Counted from the stretch's first letter, positions 25,801 to 40,800 are shown. The stretch is DNA of 64,000 bases from Rugalucina vietnamica (GCA_964017185.1 OZ024876.1:17992226-18056225), one strand, 5' to 3'. Made by a program: numbers and translations. Notes: generated by a model from the letters alone, not told the origin.

Positions 25801-28800
25801 TACGTAACGTCATTGACTACGTAACAACAATGTTAATTTTCAATAGAAACATATCCACTTTGAAGGCGATAAAATCCTACTTTAGAAGTCATATGATCAA
25901 ACGAATCTTACACTCGTGGTCATTTCATATGAAATTTATTAAACTCGCCGAAGGCTCGTTTAATAAATTTCATATGAAATGATCACTCATGTAAGATCCT
26001 CTATATAACCTGTCCAACTATACAGTTACCAGAATGGTTAACTACAGACCTAGAGTAAACCAGGGTCATGTGATTCGAATACTTGAATTTTCTCTTACCA
26101 GCAATATTTTGAAATATGAATTTGTTTCATCGGCTGAGTAATGTTATATTTGTCATTTTTGACTCGTTTGCAAAAAGTTTGACACTGTTGATTCAAGTTA
26201 AGATGTCATAGCGTTTTTTTTTTCAATTAATGGTATGTGTGAAACCATTTGAGCCACATCATGAGAAAACCGGATTTTTGCCTGGGTGAAAACTAAGGCG
26301 CAGATCATCTGTGCAATAACTGGGATTTCCCACCAGGTGCGACATAAACTGACCTGTACAATCACAGAAGCAGGCTAAAAGCTTGAAATTTTGGGTTTAA
26401 GAAGAAGAGGAATTGTACTATTCGAGTAGCAAAAACAAAGGCGCTGATCAGCTGTGTAGTTACTGCACAGATGATCTGCGTCTTTGTTTTCGCATAGGCA
26501 AAAATCCAGTTTTCTCATGATGCGGCTCAAGTTAATCAATCAAGTCTTTTTTGCTACAATTTGATATTAATTACTGTATATTTCCAGATCAAAAGTGGAG
26601 AAGATGACAGATATTGTAACTGGGAATCCTCTTGTCGTCAAGATGATTGTTGGCTTTAACAGGTAACACTGCTTTGTATGCGGCTAAATGCTTGAGCCAC
26701 AACTTTTTTTTTTTTCATTTATTTAGGGTATAAAACAGAATAAACAACCATGAAGTTTCATGAAGTTTTGGGCATGAAAACATTTCTACAGCCAGTCTAC
26801 CTCTTTTGCCTATTTGTCAATAGTGTTGAAAGAAATTTGCACTAAGTACTGGCAATCTGCATCTTGGAGGATTGCCCATGAACACATGAACAGTATGGCT
26901 AGGATAATTTGGGGGTGGGAGGGGGGGAGGGCATATACCATAGCAGTGTCTGATCCCAAACCAAAAGAAATCATGGTCTGATGGACCGACCCCAAAAATT
27001 ACCTGATATTTCCAGCACACCCCAAAAAATTCTGATAAATTTCCATAATATAGTCAAATTTTGTTTAAAATTACCCATAAAAGTAGTAGCCTAGTTTAGA
27101 AGTTACCCCTAAAAGATATCCTCAAAAGATATTCCCCCCCCCCTCAAGGATACAAAGCAATAAAATAACAATGCAGTCTGTAAGAGAAAAATGAAATTTT
27201 TCAGAAAAATTAAGATTTTTTTTTTTTTAATTTAGCTCTAACATTGATGGGTACATGGATGAGGTGGTTCTAATGAAGCCATAGTTGTTTAAAAGTCGTT
27301 ATATATTGAAAGCACATTTCGGATATCATGACGTCCCCAATCTTGGGTAGAAGTCCCGTGGAGAAAACGACCTGACAGGAACATAGCTGTTGACTGGGAC
27401 GTAAAGTTACAAATCAAACAAACTAATTTCATGCCACAGAAAATGCATAAATGAAACAACATATGTTTCTCAAACATTTTTGCAGAAACCAACGTGGTCA
27501 GAATGCTTTAAAAGAGATGCTACAGCCGATTGTTTCTGAAGTGATAGCCGACAAAAACATCAAGATCAACACTAACCCCATCGAGGTGTACAAGGTCTGG
27601 GTTAACCAGCAGGAGTCGGAGACCGGCAAGACGAGTGAGTTGCCGTACGACGTAACGATAGAACAGGCCCTGAAACACGAGGAAGTTCAGCAACAGCTTC
27701 AACAGTCCACGGATAAACTACAGGAACTCACGGATAAATTCCTCACGGCAATACTACAGTCATTAGATAAAATACCGTAAGTTCAAAAATGAGTCGCGAC
27801 GTGATAAAACCGGTTTTCAGGGTCTCCGACCAAGTCTGATACAAATTGGCCTGAACAGTCACTGAAGCAGGCTAGAGGCTTGAAATTTTTGGATTTAGGA
27901 AGAAGAGGCATTGTACTATCCTTGTAGCGAAAAAAAGGTGCTGATCCTTTGCCTTTGTTTTCGCATCTATAGGCATATATCCGGTTTTCTCGTGATGTGG
28001 CTCATATATCTACCACCACCAGTTATCTAGTGTTCTTGAGTGAGACACTATAAGCTCCCCACGGTATTGGTTATCACCTAGGAAGCTGTGATTCCGTTCC
28101 GACATGACAAAATTGTTGAGTTTGACGTTTACTTAGGATGTGGTTGTCTGTCACAGCATGATCAGATGGTATGGACACGTAGAGTGCAGCAGAGACTAGA
28201 TTGCTCAAGTATGCTATTGACAAATTGATTTTCCCATCATTATGCCCCCAACTTTGAAAAAGTTGGAAGGGCATATTGCTTTCGGCTTGTCTGTCTGTCT
28301 GTCTGTGCGTCTGTTAACTTTTGAACCGTGAATGCTACGGTTTTGAAATTTCATATGCACATTCCTCATGAAAAAATAGTTGACCCGTATTTTTTTTCAT
28401 GTCCGAGTTACGCCCATTTTCTGAGTTATGTCCCTTTGAAAACAAAATTTGAAAATCTTGTGTGCAAGATATCTCAAAAAGTATTTAAGCTAGAGCCTTC
28501 ATATTTGGTACACTTGTTTGGGCTGAGGAGTAGATGACCTGATTAACTTTTGAGAACTTTCCGTCAATTTTTTACAAAAATACGGAATTTTGAAATTTTG
28601 ATTGATTTTTCCACTTTTCGGTGAAATTTGAAACTTTTAAATGGTTTATGCTAGGGTTTTGAAATTTCATATGCACATTCCTCATGAAAAAATAGTTGAC
28701 CCATATTTTTTTTCATGTCCGAGTTACGCCCCTTTTCTGAGTTATGTCCCTTTGAAAACAAAATTTGAAAATCTTGTGTGCAAGATATCTCAAAAAGCAT

Positions 28801-31800
28801 TTAAGCTAGAGCCTTCATATTTGGTACACTTATTTGGGCTGAGGAGTAGATGACCTGATTAACTTTTGAGAACTTTCTGTCAATTTTTTACAAAAATACG
28901 GAATTTTGAAATTTTGATTGATTTTTCCACTTTTCGGTGAAATTTGAAACTTTTAAATGGTGAATGCTATACACATTCCTCATGAAAAAATAGTTGACCC
29001 ATATTTTTTTTGTATGGCCAAGTTATACCCCTTTTTTGAGTTATGTCCCTTTGAAAACAAAATTTGAAAATCTTGTGTGCAAGATATCTCCAAAAGTGTT
29101 AAAGCTAGAGCCTTCATATTTGGTACACTTGTTGGGGCTGAGAAGTAGATGACCTGATTAACTTTTGAGAACTTTCCGTCAAAGTTTTACAAAAATACAG
29201 AATTTTGAAATTTTTATTGATTTTTCCACTTTTTGGTGAAATTTGAGACCTTTGAATGGTGGATGATAGGATTTTGAAATTTCATATACAGATTCTTCAT
29301 GAAAAAAATAGTTGGCCTGTAGTTTTTTCATGTACGTGTTATGCCCCTTGTTGGAATAATGTCCCTTTGAAAACAAATTTTGAAAATCTTGTGTGCAAGA
29401 TATCTCAAAACGTATTTGAGCTAGAGCCTTCATATTTGGTATGCTGGTTGGGGCTGAGAAGAAGATCACCTGATTAACTTTTGGGGACTCTCTGTCAAAT
29501 TTTGACAAAATTACTCCATTTTTAAATTTTTACTTCATTTCTAACTTGCCTGCAAAAAAGCTTACATTCTGTTTCTGGATCGAGGTCAAAACAATCACAA
29601 CCGAATAGCTTCTTCAGGAAATTAAATTTGACTGCATTCGAATGAAATAAATGAATCATTCAAACTGCCAGTTTAGGGACAAGCATACAGTTGGGGGCAT
29701 AGTGTTTTACAAACACGCATTTCTAGTTTTCATTATCGTTTGGGTTAGTTCACTTTCATTTTTAGGAGCAATAGCATCAGGAGTGATTTTAAATTTTCAT
29801 ATAAATTTTTGATAAAAATCTTCTTAGCAAACAGAATAGCCCCAGATTGGTATGCCGCATTCTGCGGCGTCACATCTTGGGCTATATTGTTTGCCTATGT
29901 CCCATACAACGGACGCCAGGCTTAAATGAGTTAACCTAGTTGCACAGAAAAGATCTGGCAAGCCAGGGAAAACATGGGATGAAATGTTGTTGGACGACAG
30001 AATGGAATGGATACTGCTGATCCTCAGAATCGCTCAGAGTGGAGGTCGTCTAAGAAGGAGACTTTTCAAACAAGTCCAACACTCAGTAGAGGACAGTGGA
30101 CTATAAAGCCGATATGATGATGATATGATGTTTAGCTTTACCCAAACCAAACCTTTTTTACTTATTTTCAGTTATGGAATCCGGTATATGGCTCAAGTGT
30201 TGAAAGCTGCACTAGAAAAGAAGTTTCCAGATGCTGTAGAAAAAGATACTTTGAAGGTTTGAATTACATTATGAAAACATGACCATACGCGCCGCGACAC
30301 GAGAAAACCGGTCTTCGGGGTTTCCAACCAGGTGCGACACAAATCGGCCTGCAGTCACAGCAGCAGGCTAGATGCTTGAAATTTTGGCTAAAAGTAGAAG
30401 AGGAATTATACTATCGGAGTAGCGAAAACAAAGGTGCTGATCAGCTTCGTAGTTACTGCGAAGCTGATCTGCACCTTTGTTTTCGCATAGGCAATAATCC
30501 CGTTTTCTCACGATGCGGCTTATACAATATACATGTACATGTTTTTCCTAAGTTGTAAAAATTGAAAATTTTCACTGAGTTTTCTTGTTTTTACTCAAAA
30601 CATTGATTGTGGGTACAGGTTCAAACCAGTACATAAAATCTATGTTTTGGATCATGAATATTAAACATTGTATACCCTGTGCTCTTCAGTTGTGAAAGGA
30701 GGTATTCATTTCATGGGTATGTTCGTTAAGATTACATGTGTTGCATCATGAGAAAACCTGCCTGTTACATATGCAAATGCAAAGACACAGATCTGTTGAG
30801 CAGTAAATGCATGGCAGCTGATCAGGCCGTTGTTTTCATTTCACAGATTTTACAATTCATCTTCTACTTGAATGACAGAATGTAAAATTTCATGCCTTCT
30901 ACTTTGACAGTACAGACTGGTTTGTGTCAGACTGGTCAGAAACCCCCAAAACAGGTTTTCTCATGACATGGCTCAAATGTAAGGGTCAGCCATATATGGG
31001 AAGATTAGATGATAAATAATTTGAGCTGCGTCATTTTTGCCTTTGTGAAAACAAAGGCCGTAACTGCACAGCTGATTAGCGCCTTTGTTTTCACTACATG
31101 GATAGCACAACTGGTGTGTGTTCGAGCCTCTTTCGGGGCATGTGAGAATAGCCAAGTTCTGCTTGCAGGGGTGCCAGGTGGTTTTTCTTGGGGTTCTCCA
31201 GTTTTAGCCCCACCTACTGATTGGCCCAGCTCATATGAGCTGAAATAATCTTGAAAGGGACGTAAAACTGAATATGAGCTGAAATAATCTTGAAAGGGAC
31301 GTAAAACTGAATCAAAAATAAAAAGAAAAAAAAAATATCCACAGCAAATATCCAGAGCATTTGTAAAACTTTCTCGCGGTTCGAGGTTACAAACCCACTG
31401 GCACTGGGTTGTGAAAATGTTTTGATATTTGCATTCTACTTAAGTTTTTCATCCACAGACTGATCAGAGCATTTGTTTTCACTCCATAGATCTATAGTTC
31501 AATCCCTCTTCTTTCTACCTACAAAATTTCAAACTTCAAAGTTTTTCCTGGTTGGAAATCCAGATTGTTGGTTTTCTAACACAAATTATATTGTTTCTTT
31601 ATAGATAGTGGGTAACTTGCTGTACTACCGGTATATCAACCCGGCTATAGTAGCACCGGATGTGTTCGACGTTATCAACATAGCCGCGGACAAGCCCCTC
31701 ACCCCCGACCAGAGAAGAAACCTGGGATCAGTTGCCAAGATACTGCAGTTCGCAGCAGCAAACAAAGGGGTAAGTGTTTAAATACATACGGAAAACATGT

Positions 31801-34800
31801 CCCTGCAATATATACCCCCCTTAAACCCCACTTTTATACAGCAAAACTGGGGTATGCAGGGGTCTACCTATTTTTGCTCCAAAACATAGATTTTGGGTAC
31901 TCTTTAGAACCGCCTCGGCAAGGAGAAGCGGAGGCGGTTCTTCGAGGCGGTTCTCCGAGGCGGTTCTAACGTGTACCCACAATCAATGTTTTGAGCAAAA
32001 AAAAAAAGAAAAATTTTTAGCTGAAAATTTTCAATTTTTAAAGCTCAAAAAATCTCTATATATTGCATGGGCAAGTTTTCATAATGTAAAGCAATAGTAA
32101 AATTAAGTTCTTTAAGGTCACCAGTGAAAATATTACTGAGGGATAGGCCATACTGTGTTTGGCTACTCAAACCTCATCAGTGACCCTATAAACCTGGCAA
32201 CACAGCTCCTAAAGTATCTATACATTGTAATTTGACTGATTATTAAGTGCTTAACATCCAGTCAACAGCTATGGTCATGTTGGGACAGTAGTTATCATAG
32301 CCACACTGTTCCTGGTCACGCTTCCCACAGGCTAGATGTAAAAGAAGTCAATGTGGATTTCTTTTACCATAGAGAAATGCTCGTCTTTGAACAGTGGATG
32401 GCAGTTGGGTTATCTTAAAGAAGAAAGAAGTGTACCACATTTGAGCCGCATCATCTGCCTGGGCGAAAACAAAGGTGCAGATCAGCTTCGCAGTAACTGC
32501 GAAGCTGATCAGCGCCCTTATTTTCGCTACCTGGATTGTACAACTACTTATAGCCAATATTTCAAGCCTCTAGCTTGCCTCTGTGGCTGTACGGGCCGAT
32601 TTGTGTCACACCTGGTTGGAAACCATGAAGACTGGTTTTCTCGCGTCGCGGCTCATTTGATGATCATTCATGGGTCTGCTTTGTTATGAATCGGACATGT
32701 TACTGATCAGGCATATCACCTGGTGTTATTGATCAGGCATATCACCTGGTGTTATTGATCAGGCATATCACCTGGTGGCTCTGAAAGGTCCTATGGTATT
32801 GTTCATGTTTCTCCTGTTTGGGTTAAGTATTAAAGCTGATTTAATAGGCGCAGGCTGGCGTTGGTAAAGCCAAAGACAGAATTTCATAAAGAAATGATAT
32901 TTATCTTATTTTTGTTCAAAAGGTGGTTCTATCAAGTACTTACAAAAAACAATCTATGCTTTATAGTCCAGTAGCCATCAGCATAACCTGGAAGATGGTG
33001 CCGCATGAAATTTTATTGTGGTTTCCAATTCACTGGGCCATGCTAGTTCAGAAACTGCATGATGCCACCATGGCATCATTGAGCGTTTTGAAAAAATCAA
33101 GATGGCGTCCAAGATGGTCTCCATAAACAAGAAAACGGCACCCCAAGGTTTAATATACTCATTTCTTTGTGTTTAAAATGCTCAATTTATGCTGTAAACA
33201 ATATGAAAAAGATAATTCTAAGATTTGACCCCCATGTCATTATTATGAGGCAAGATGGCGGACAAGATGGCTGCCACAATCATACTAAAAGCAATATTTT
33301 CATAATAAAACGGCCTTCAAGTGTTGCATAAAACAATGTATTGTGCTTCGAAGTCCATTTTTGTTGTACACATAATACGTAAGTGTTTGGTTTTCGATTA
33401 TGACCCCACATCATCACAGCAAAAAAGATGGCGACCAAAATGGCCGCCATAATTATGATTTAAAAGGTTGTGTTCTCTGATTAAAACACCATTCCTGTGC
33501 AGAATATACTAAATGTAACGCGTTTGAAATGCTCATATAATGTTGTGAGCAGCATAGTTTATTGTTTATTCCCACATTATAAAATGAGCCAAGATGGTGG
33601 CCAAGATGGCAGCCATAATCATAATATATGAGTACATAATTTCTGATTGAATCAGCATTCCAGTGATGCATTTGCTCAATGTTTTGTAATTCAAATGTTC
33701 AAATTATGTTGACAAATGAACTGTTTTTGATTATTTGACCCAACCTGATAACAATAAAACAAGATGGTGACAAAGGGGATCATCATATTTTATGCTTTAA
33801 TGTTCTTTGGCTACAGCAACATTCCAGTACTGCAAATACTGAATGACTTGTATTTGAAATTATCATTTTATGATGTAAATATCGCAATTTAATGTTTGTG
33901 TTTTGTTTTGACACTGCAAAATGATACTGGGGCGTATGTGTCCTACGATATTCTTCACTGAAAAAACTTAAGCTTAATGTGTTGCATATTGATTTAGCAG
34001 AATAAAGGGAGGGAAGCAAATCAATCTACACCACTAAATGAAAGTACTCGTAACATTTACGGTTTAAATATACTAAAGAAGAAAAAAGGACTACGTTTTT
34101 AAAGATAATTTAGTGAATCCTTCAGCAGAGCTATAAAACGCTAGGCGCTTGGTCTGAAAAGGTACAAGTAGGCAAAGATCAGGAAAAGGCGCAATCAGAA
34201 AAAGATTCCCACTCCAAAAACCGAGGTGGGAAAAAACCAAACTAACAATCAGGTACTTATACCATGAAACATATCGTAAGCCGAATGAGCAGCTATTTTC
34301 CCAATAGGTGGCCACTCAGTTACCTTAACTTAACTAAAAATATGAAAACATACATAAGGCGCCAACAGCACAAAAAATTTTAAACACCAAGACATAAAAC
34401 AAAAAGAACCACTACAGAAGTATCGACTTGAAGCATATTCGGAAAGGATGTAACAGACTGAGAAACACAGATCACAAAGATGAAAGGAAGAGTAGAACTG
34501 ACGCTAATGCTAAGAACAGAAACAGTTTAAAACGTACGTAGAAACTCTGAATATTGGGAAATACAACATCACAACTTTATATATAATGTGTTGTCACATT
34601 TTAAATAAATACACGTGTAAACTTTGACAGTCTTCTTAGCGCATGGATTTAAATTGATGGATGAACTTGAAAAAGTTGTCTGAAAAGTTTCCAAACGATG
34701 ATCGCTTGATCACTTCTATGGCTATTACAATGGCGGTACGCAAAACTCATTTAAGTAAAAGCCACAAACGTATTTGAAGCAAATATTAAGACACTTCCAG

Positions 34801-37800
34801 GTAGATTTACCTTGCCATGGTATACCCTCAGGAGTTGGCTCCCAACATTCTTCAATGTTGGGGGACAGCGGGGACAAGAGAATTACGAACACATAATATG
34901 TTTGGAAGCAAAAAGTACAAGTTGAGAAATCCACAGACACTGCGCTGGCCTGATACAGTCGTCACCGATGGGCTGTGCTATTCTGTGGACGACCCATTGT
35001 CACTTTGACTGTAGCATTAAAAGCATACCCAAAACTTCTCCAGCAAGACAAGAGGTTTGACAAAAAAGCACTAGCATTCTCTCAACACTATTCGAACTTC
35101 TCAGCTGATGACTTTTTTGAAACCGATGTTGAAAAGATACGATGATTTAGGTATTTCATGATTGTGCATACAACTGTGACCATCTCACATTGAAGAAGGG
35201 CTGTGATATCACAGACTGATCAAAAGCACTCTCACCGATCGTGTTCGGACCTAACGCTAACGCAGTTCAGGTGAGACATAGTGTAGACATAGTGTAACAG
35301 TGGCAAGAAGTGAGATGGTTGCGAACCACTGAAGAAAATATGTAAGCGTCATACACAAACGTCTATGTATTGCTCAAGATAAAATATCTACAATCAATGT
35401 AAACCGAAAAGAATAAAAGGTAAAACCAAGTCACTTTAAGAGCAGAGAAAACATTAATGCGAAAGGGAATGGGCCGTATAAAAGGGACATTTGAATGACC
35501 GTAAATGTTGGGTTAAGTGGTAAAACATCAGACCGTAGTCTGCTTCCTTCTTGCAGTCCTGTTCGAAATCAATGTCAAAGGGTTTCATACCTGACAAACT
35601 TAAACTGAGTAAGCCTTTACCAGATAATATCAGATGACTTATCGCATTTGGAGGATGTTGTGGCAGCAACGTAGAATTAATTCTGTAAGATATATGGTTT
35701 AATGTAAAACTGGAAAGCAAAGGCTAATAAACACTCCCAAGCTTAATGCATATAATCACCATATACGCAAAACAATGAGAAACCAATACATGTCCAGATA
35801 TCAATTTGACAATCCACGCTTGGTCAAGGGTGCATGATCTTATATCCAACTTAAGTCAGGTGGTCGAAATAATGTTGGAGGGTTCTTAGCGCTTATGCTA
35901 ATTTCAACAGTGGACAGTGTGGCTCCAGCAACAGATAGTATACTTCAAGTAGAATTATTTGTTGTGGGTATGCTTCTGAACAACCATGCTCATCATTGAA
36001 ATTGAGGCGTTTCATAAATCAATTAGCCTGTACAGTGTTTTTTTGCAAATGCAATTGAATTGAAGAATAAATTGTTGCAATAGTTGAACAATATAGCTGA
36101 TGACTTTGCTAAGTATTACAATGGTAATGACACAGACGAATACCTAATCTCGGTTTTAGAATAAAGTGCCTATTCTGTCTTTCATTATATGATGTAGTTG
36201 CATCCCTCTGTTTATTCTGCTTACTTAAAACTTAACAATATACATTTAGATAAGCTGTTTGAATCAAATGCCATTTTCCTTTATACTAAGATTAAGGCTG
36301 CCATTTTGACCACCATCTTGCATCATTGTTATGGTGTTGGGTCAGAACTAAACTCAAACTTGAACTGTTAACAAAATAAAGTAAAGTAAAAAAAAACAAC
36401 ATTTAAGACAGTTTATTAGAGACCAAGTTCTCTATATCATTTTTTTTTCGATGGCCATCTTGGTCATTATCTTGCCTTTTTGTTATGATTGGAGCGTCAA
36501 AATATACACAAAACTAAATTACGGTGTTTTTGTTAATACGAACATAAAATGAGCATTTTAAACACAAAACATTGAGTATATACAACTCTGGGATGTTGTT
36601 TTCTTGTTTATGCCAACCATCTTGGACGCCATCTTGAATTTTGATTTTTTCAAACAATTCATGATGCAGTTTTTGAACTGGCATGGTCTGATGGACCAGA
36701 AGAAGACAGTAAGGACAACAAGAGAAGTGAGCTTTTTGCTTCACATACCTGTACTATGTTGATTTTTGCATTATTTTCCGCCATTTGTCGGCCATTTTGA
36801 ATTTTTGAATATTTCAAAATGCTCAATGATGCCAAGGTGGCATCACTCGGATTCTTCATCTGAAAGGTATCACGAAGTGAAATCCATAAAAACATTTTAT
36901 GCGGCACACATTTCCAGGTCACAGGCCAAATCCATGTTTGACAACTGGACTATTAGAGCAAAAATAAGAAAAATAGGTATACCCTTGAACAAGGTATGAT
37001 GATGTTTTTCAGTTTGGTGGGGAGAGCTCCTATCTGGCTCATATGAACACTTATATCAAAGATGCTCATGAAAAATTCAAGTAAGTGAACATAGAAAATT
37101 TGAGCCATTGCGTTAGAAAACCAAAAATATGGGATTCTGACCTTGTTCCACACACACCAGGCTGGAGCAAAAATGAAGGCACCGATCAGCCATGCAATAA
37201 TTACTGCACGGCTGATCTGCGCTTTTGTTTTTGCAAATGCAGATTGTTGGTTTTCCTATGCAGTGGCTCATTTCTTCTATCAGTCCTGATCATTGGGAAG
37301 GAAAATGTTTTGTACATGCTTTTCAACAAATTTCAGCGCAAAAGTTAAATACTTAAATTAGTAAAACCTATGCGACTGCACTTTAAAATGTTACTAAGCA
37401 ACAGATCTTAACATTGATCATTGTTTTAACGAACTTGTTCACATTTGCATTGCATGAAGCATGAATAGGCTGCCATGTACGAAACCAGAAAATGGCAGTG
37501 CCACTGAGATCAGTAATGCACCAAGTGAAACCATAGCAGTTTATTCTACTGTGCGTGAAAAAACCAACAATCTGGGTTCCGACCAGGTCCGACACAAACC
37601 AGGCTGTACAGTCACAGAAGATGGTTAGAGGCTAGAAATTTTGGATTTAGAAAGTAGAGGAATTGTTCTATCCGTGTAGCGAAAACAAAGGCACTGATCA
37701 GCTTCGCAGTTACTGCGAAGCTGATCTGCGCCTTTGTTTTCGCCAATGCAGATAGTTGGTTTTCCTATGCGGCGGCTCACTGTGGCTTTGTTCACCTGAA

Positions 37801-40800
37801 TCAGCAACAAGAACCATCACAATCAGAGCCAAAATTGATTCTAAAGCTGAGAAATCCAGATCACAAAGTACTGGTACACCACAGCCTCTTTATAACACTG
37901 TTGTTGGGATTTAAGCCAATTTTAATGTTAACTATACAGTCTGTGTTATAAGGAGAGTAAAATGTGTAGACATACAGCAAAACAAGTCATAGATGATCAG
38001 TGATCAGTGTTGCATCCAAAAGCATGTTGTAACGAAAACTATTACAAAGAGGTCCACATGAATTACAGCCGTTGCATATGAAAACCGGCAGCATGCATGA
38101 GTGAAAATAAAGGGTAGATCATCTGTGCAGTAACTGCACAGCTGATCAGCGTCTTTGTTTTTGCTACACAGATAGTACAATCACCCTTCTTCTTTAATCC
38201 AAATTTCAAGCCTCTAGCCTGCTTCTGGGCTGTACAGGCTTGTTTGTGTCGGACCTGGGCGGAAACTCATTTTTGTGTTTTTCATTCAAAGGCTCATAAT
38301 TAATTTGAAACTTTTGTTTTAGGAAGTACTGCCTTGCTGCGTGTGATGTGGAAGAGCCAGAGTTAAAATTCAATATTGACCAGTATACCGACCTGACTCT
38401 CATAACTAAACCTGTCATCTATATCTCAGTACAAGAAATAGTCGACACACATCAGGTAACTCATAGTTAACTCATTAAAGACTTGTTGCCTATTTGTGGG
38501 ACATAGGCAAACAGAATAGCCCCAGATGTGATGCCGCAGAGTGTGGCATCCCATCTGGGGCTATTCTCTTTGCTACAAGGAATTTTATCAAAAAATGAAA
38601 TAAACATTTAATCACTACCAATGAAATTGCAACTCTGATAATGATGGATGTGTTGATCAGTCACAATGCAGCGTTTTATCACGTCTGGATCAAGACGTCT
38701 GAGGTTTGATCTCCACTGGTACCAAGTTGTGTCCTTGAGCAAGATACAGTAAGTTTCCATTATATTGGGATCAAATATGATTATTAACATTTGCTAGGTC
38801 TCAAGGGGAGTGTTGAAAACTGAGGGCGTAGCCATATATTAACAACACGTGCACAAGAATTGCTACATGTATATCAATACATGGCTTTCTTTTCATTAAT
38901 ACATGGCTGTTACTATTGCGTGACACAAGTATTTATGCAATAAATAGATATTATCATATGACAATTTTCATATCGTACCTCGTATCAACCCGAGAATTCC
39001 GTATCAGCCCGAGACTCTCGTATTAGCCCGAGGGCCAAAGGCCCGAGGGCTGATGCGAGAGTCTCGGGCTGATACGGGATTCGAGGATTGATACGTGGGT
39101 ACGATATGAAAATTGTCATATCGTAATCTTTTTATCATATATTTTAATTCATGACCATTTTTCCCTTTCTTTGTTTTATTTATTTTATTTTATTTTATTT
39201 TATTTTATTTTATTATTTTGACATACCACCAAAGCATGCAGTAGAGCGCATATTATTTCCACATTATCACAAATCGAAAATTCGTCTCGACATGACAAAA
39301 ATACTGTTGCCTGTGACATAAAACCACAATCCAAACAAATCTAAAATTCCTGCGGTGCACTACCTAATGAACTCAAAACAATAGGAGCCGAGTGCAGCGA
39401 ATATAATTTTATTAGCCAATCATTTGGTGACGGCTTTTTCTCCCTAGGGATGATATGGGTCACGTGGGTATGTGAGCCAATCATTTAGTGATATGGCTTT
39501 TTCTCCCAACGGATACGGCTTTCGAGATACTGTGCCGCGATACGTGAACGTAACTCTTGTCTGTATCGCATATGCAAAAAGAACATATTTTGTAGTAAAT
39601 ATATGATAATGATGGTTAGTACCCAGAAAGTGATGGAGGAAGTGATGGCTACATCCCAACATGTTTATTAGGATGTTAAATTACAAAACAAACAAACAAA
39701 ACCTTCAAATAGGCGAATTAGGGGCTGGTTAGAGATTCGTTACGAAAACACGCCCATGCAATATAAAGAGATTTTTAAAGTTGTAAAAAATGAAAATTTT
39801 CAGTAGAAAAAAAAAAGATATTTTTTCTTATTTTTGCTCAAAATATAGATTGTGGCGGTTCTAACGAGTACCCACAATCAATGTTTTGGAGCAAAAATAA
39901 GGAAAATAGGTATACCCCTGCATACCCCAGTTAAAGTGGGGTTAAGGGGTATTTATTTCACTGACATGTTTTCCTGATGTTAAAATTTAAATGGGTTGCG
40001 CTATTTTTGTTCTTAAAGCAAATATCCTCAGTTATAGTGTTAGTACTATGTTTGAATTATTATCAATCTTTCAAAATACTAGTTGATGATAATTGAGCCT
40101 TCGCATGAGAAAACCAACAATCTTGGTTTCTCATCAGGTCTGACACAAACTGGCCTGTACAGTCACAGAAGCAGGCTAGAAGCTTGAAATTTCGGATTTA
40201 AGAAGAAGAGGGATTGTGCTATCCATGTAGCGAAAACAAAAGGCACTGATCAGCTGTGCAGTTACAGCTGTTTTGCATATGCAGATTGTTGGTTTTCTCA
40301 TGCGGCGGCTCAATTATGAGATAATGTTGCTTAGTTCTTCATAAAAATCTATTTCCTGGGTGGTCATAAGAACCCCCTGATCAAGGTGATTTTTATGAGT
40401 ACCCACATCATAGGATTTTATGAAGAAATAGCCAAAATTATCTTTCATTTATCATCAAATACTTGGCTTATCTAGTCATCCGTTCTGTTATCTAGCTTCT
40501 GTTAGAGCACCAAGACACGATAGCCCCCGACCATAATGATCCATTGCACGAGTTGTTGGAGGATCTGGGTGAAGTTCCCACCGGTCATGAACTGTTAGGT
40601 ATGTGATTAATGATTTAACAAAGAAGGAGAAGGAAGTTCTGAATGTTTGGAAAGAGAGATACAGGGTGGCCACGGACTCTGGAAAACAGGGAAAACAGGG
40701 AAAATGATGAAAAAAAATTCCCTGCAGGGAAAAAGTCAGGGAATTTGAAAATTTTATGAAAATCAGGGAAAAATCAGGGAATTTTGAAAATCCTGTGTTG

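Larger units (their letters stand above)
32964..36952. mobile_element. Long-inverted-repeat DNA element, 3,989 bp, TTA target duplication
   Basis: Ends TAGTCCAG / CTGGACTA, flanked by TTA at 32961-32963 and 36953-36955. Diverged inverted arms of about 450 bp: ggtgccgcatgaaatttta, gatgccaccatggcatcatt-gagcgttttgaaa and tttaaaatgctcaattta at left; their complements at 36540-36915. A 3-bp TTA duplication fits PIF/Harbinger-type transposition (inference). No transposase frame seen, so non-autonomous or decayed. Confidence 0.75.
32895..36998. repeat. Family B MITE interrupted by the 4-kb inverted-repeat element
   Basis: Left part 32895-32963 has cttatttttgttcaaaa ... aacaatctatgcttta; the right part 36953-36998 resumes ttagagcaaaaataagaaaa-ataggtataccc. 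Joined at the TTA they restore the normal family B order. Confidence 0.78.
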
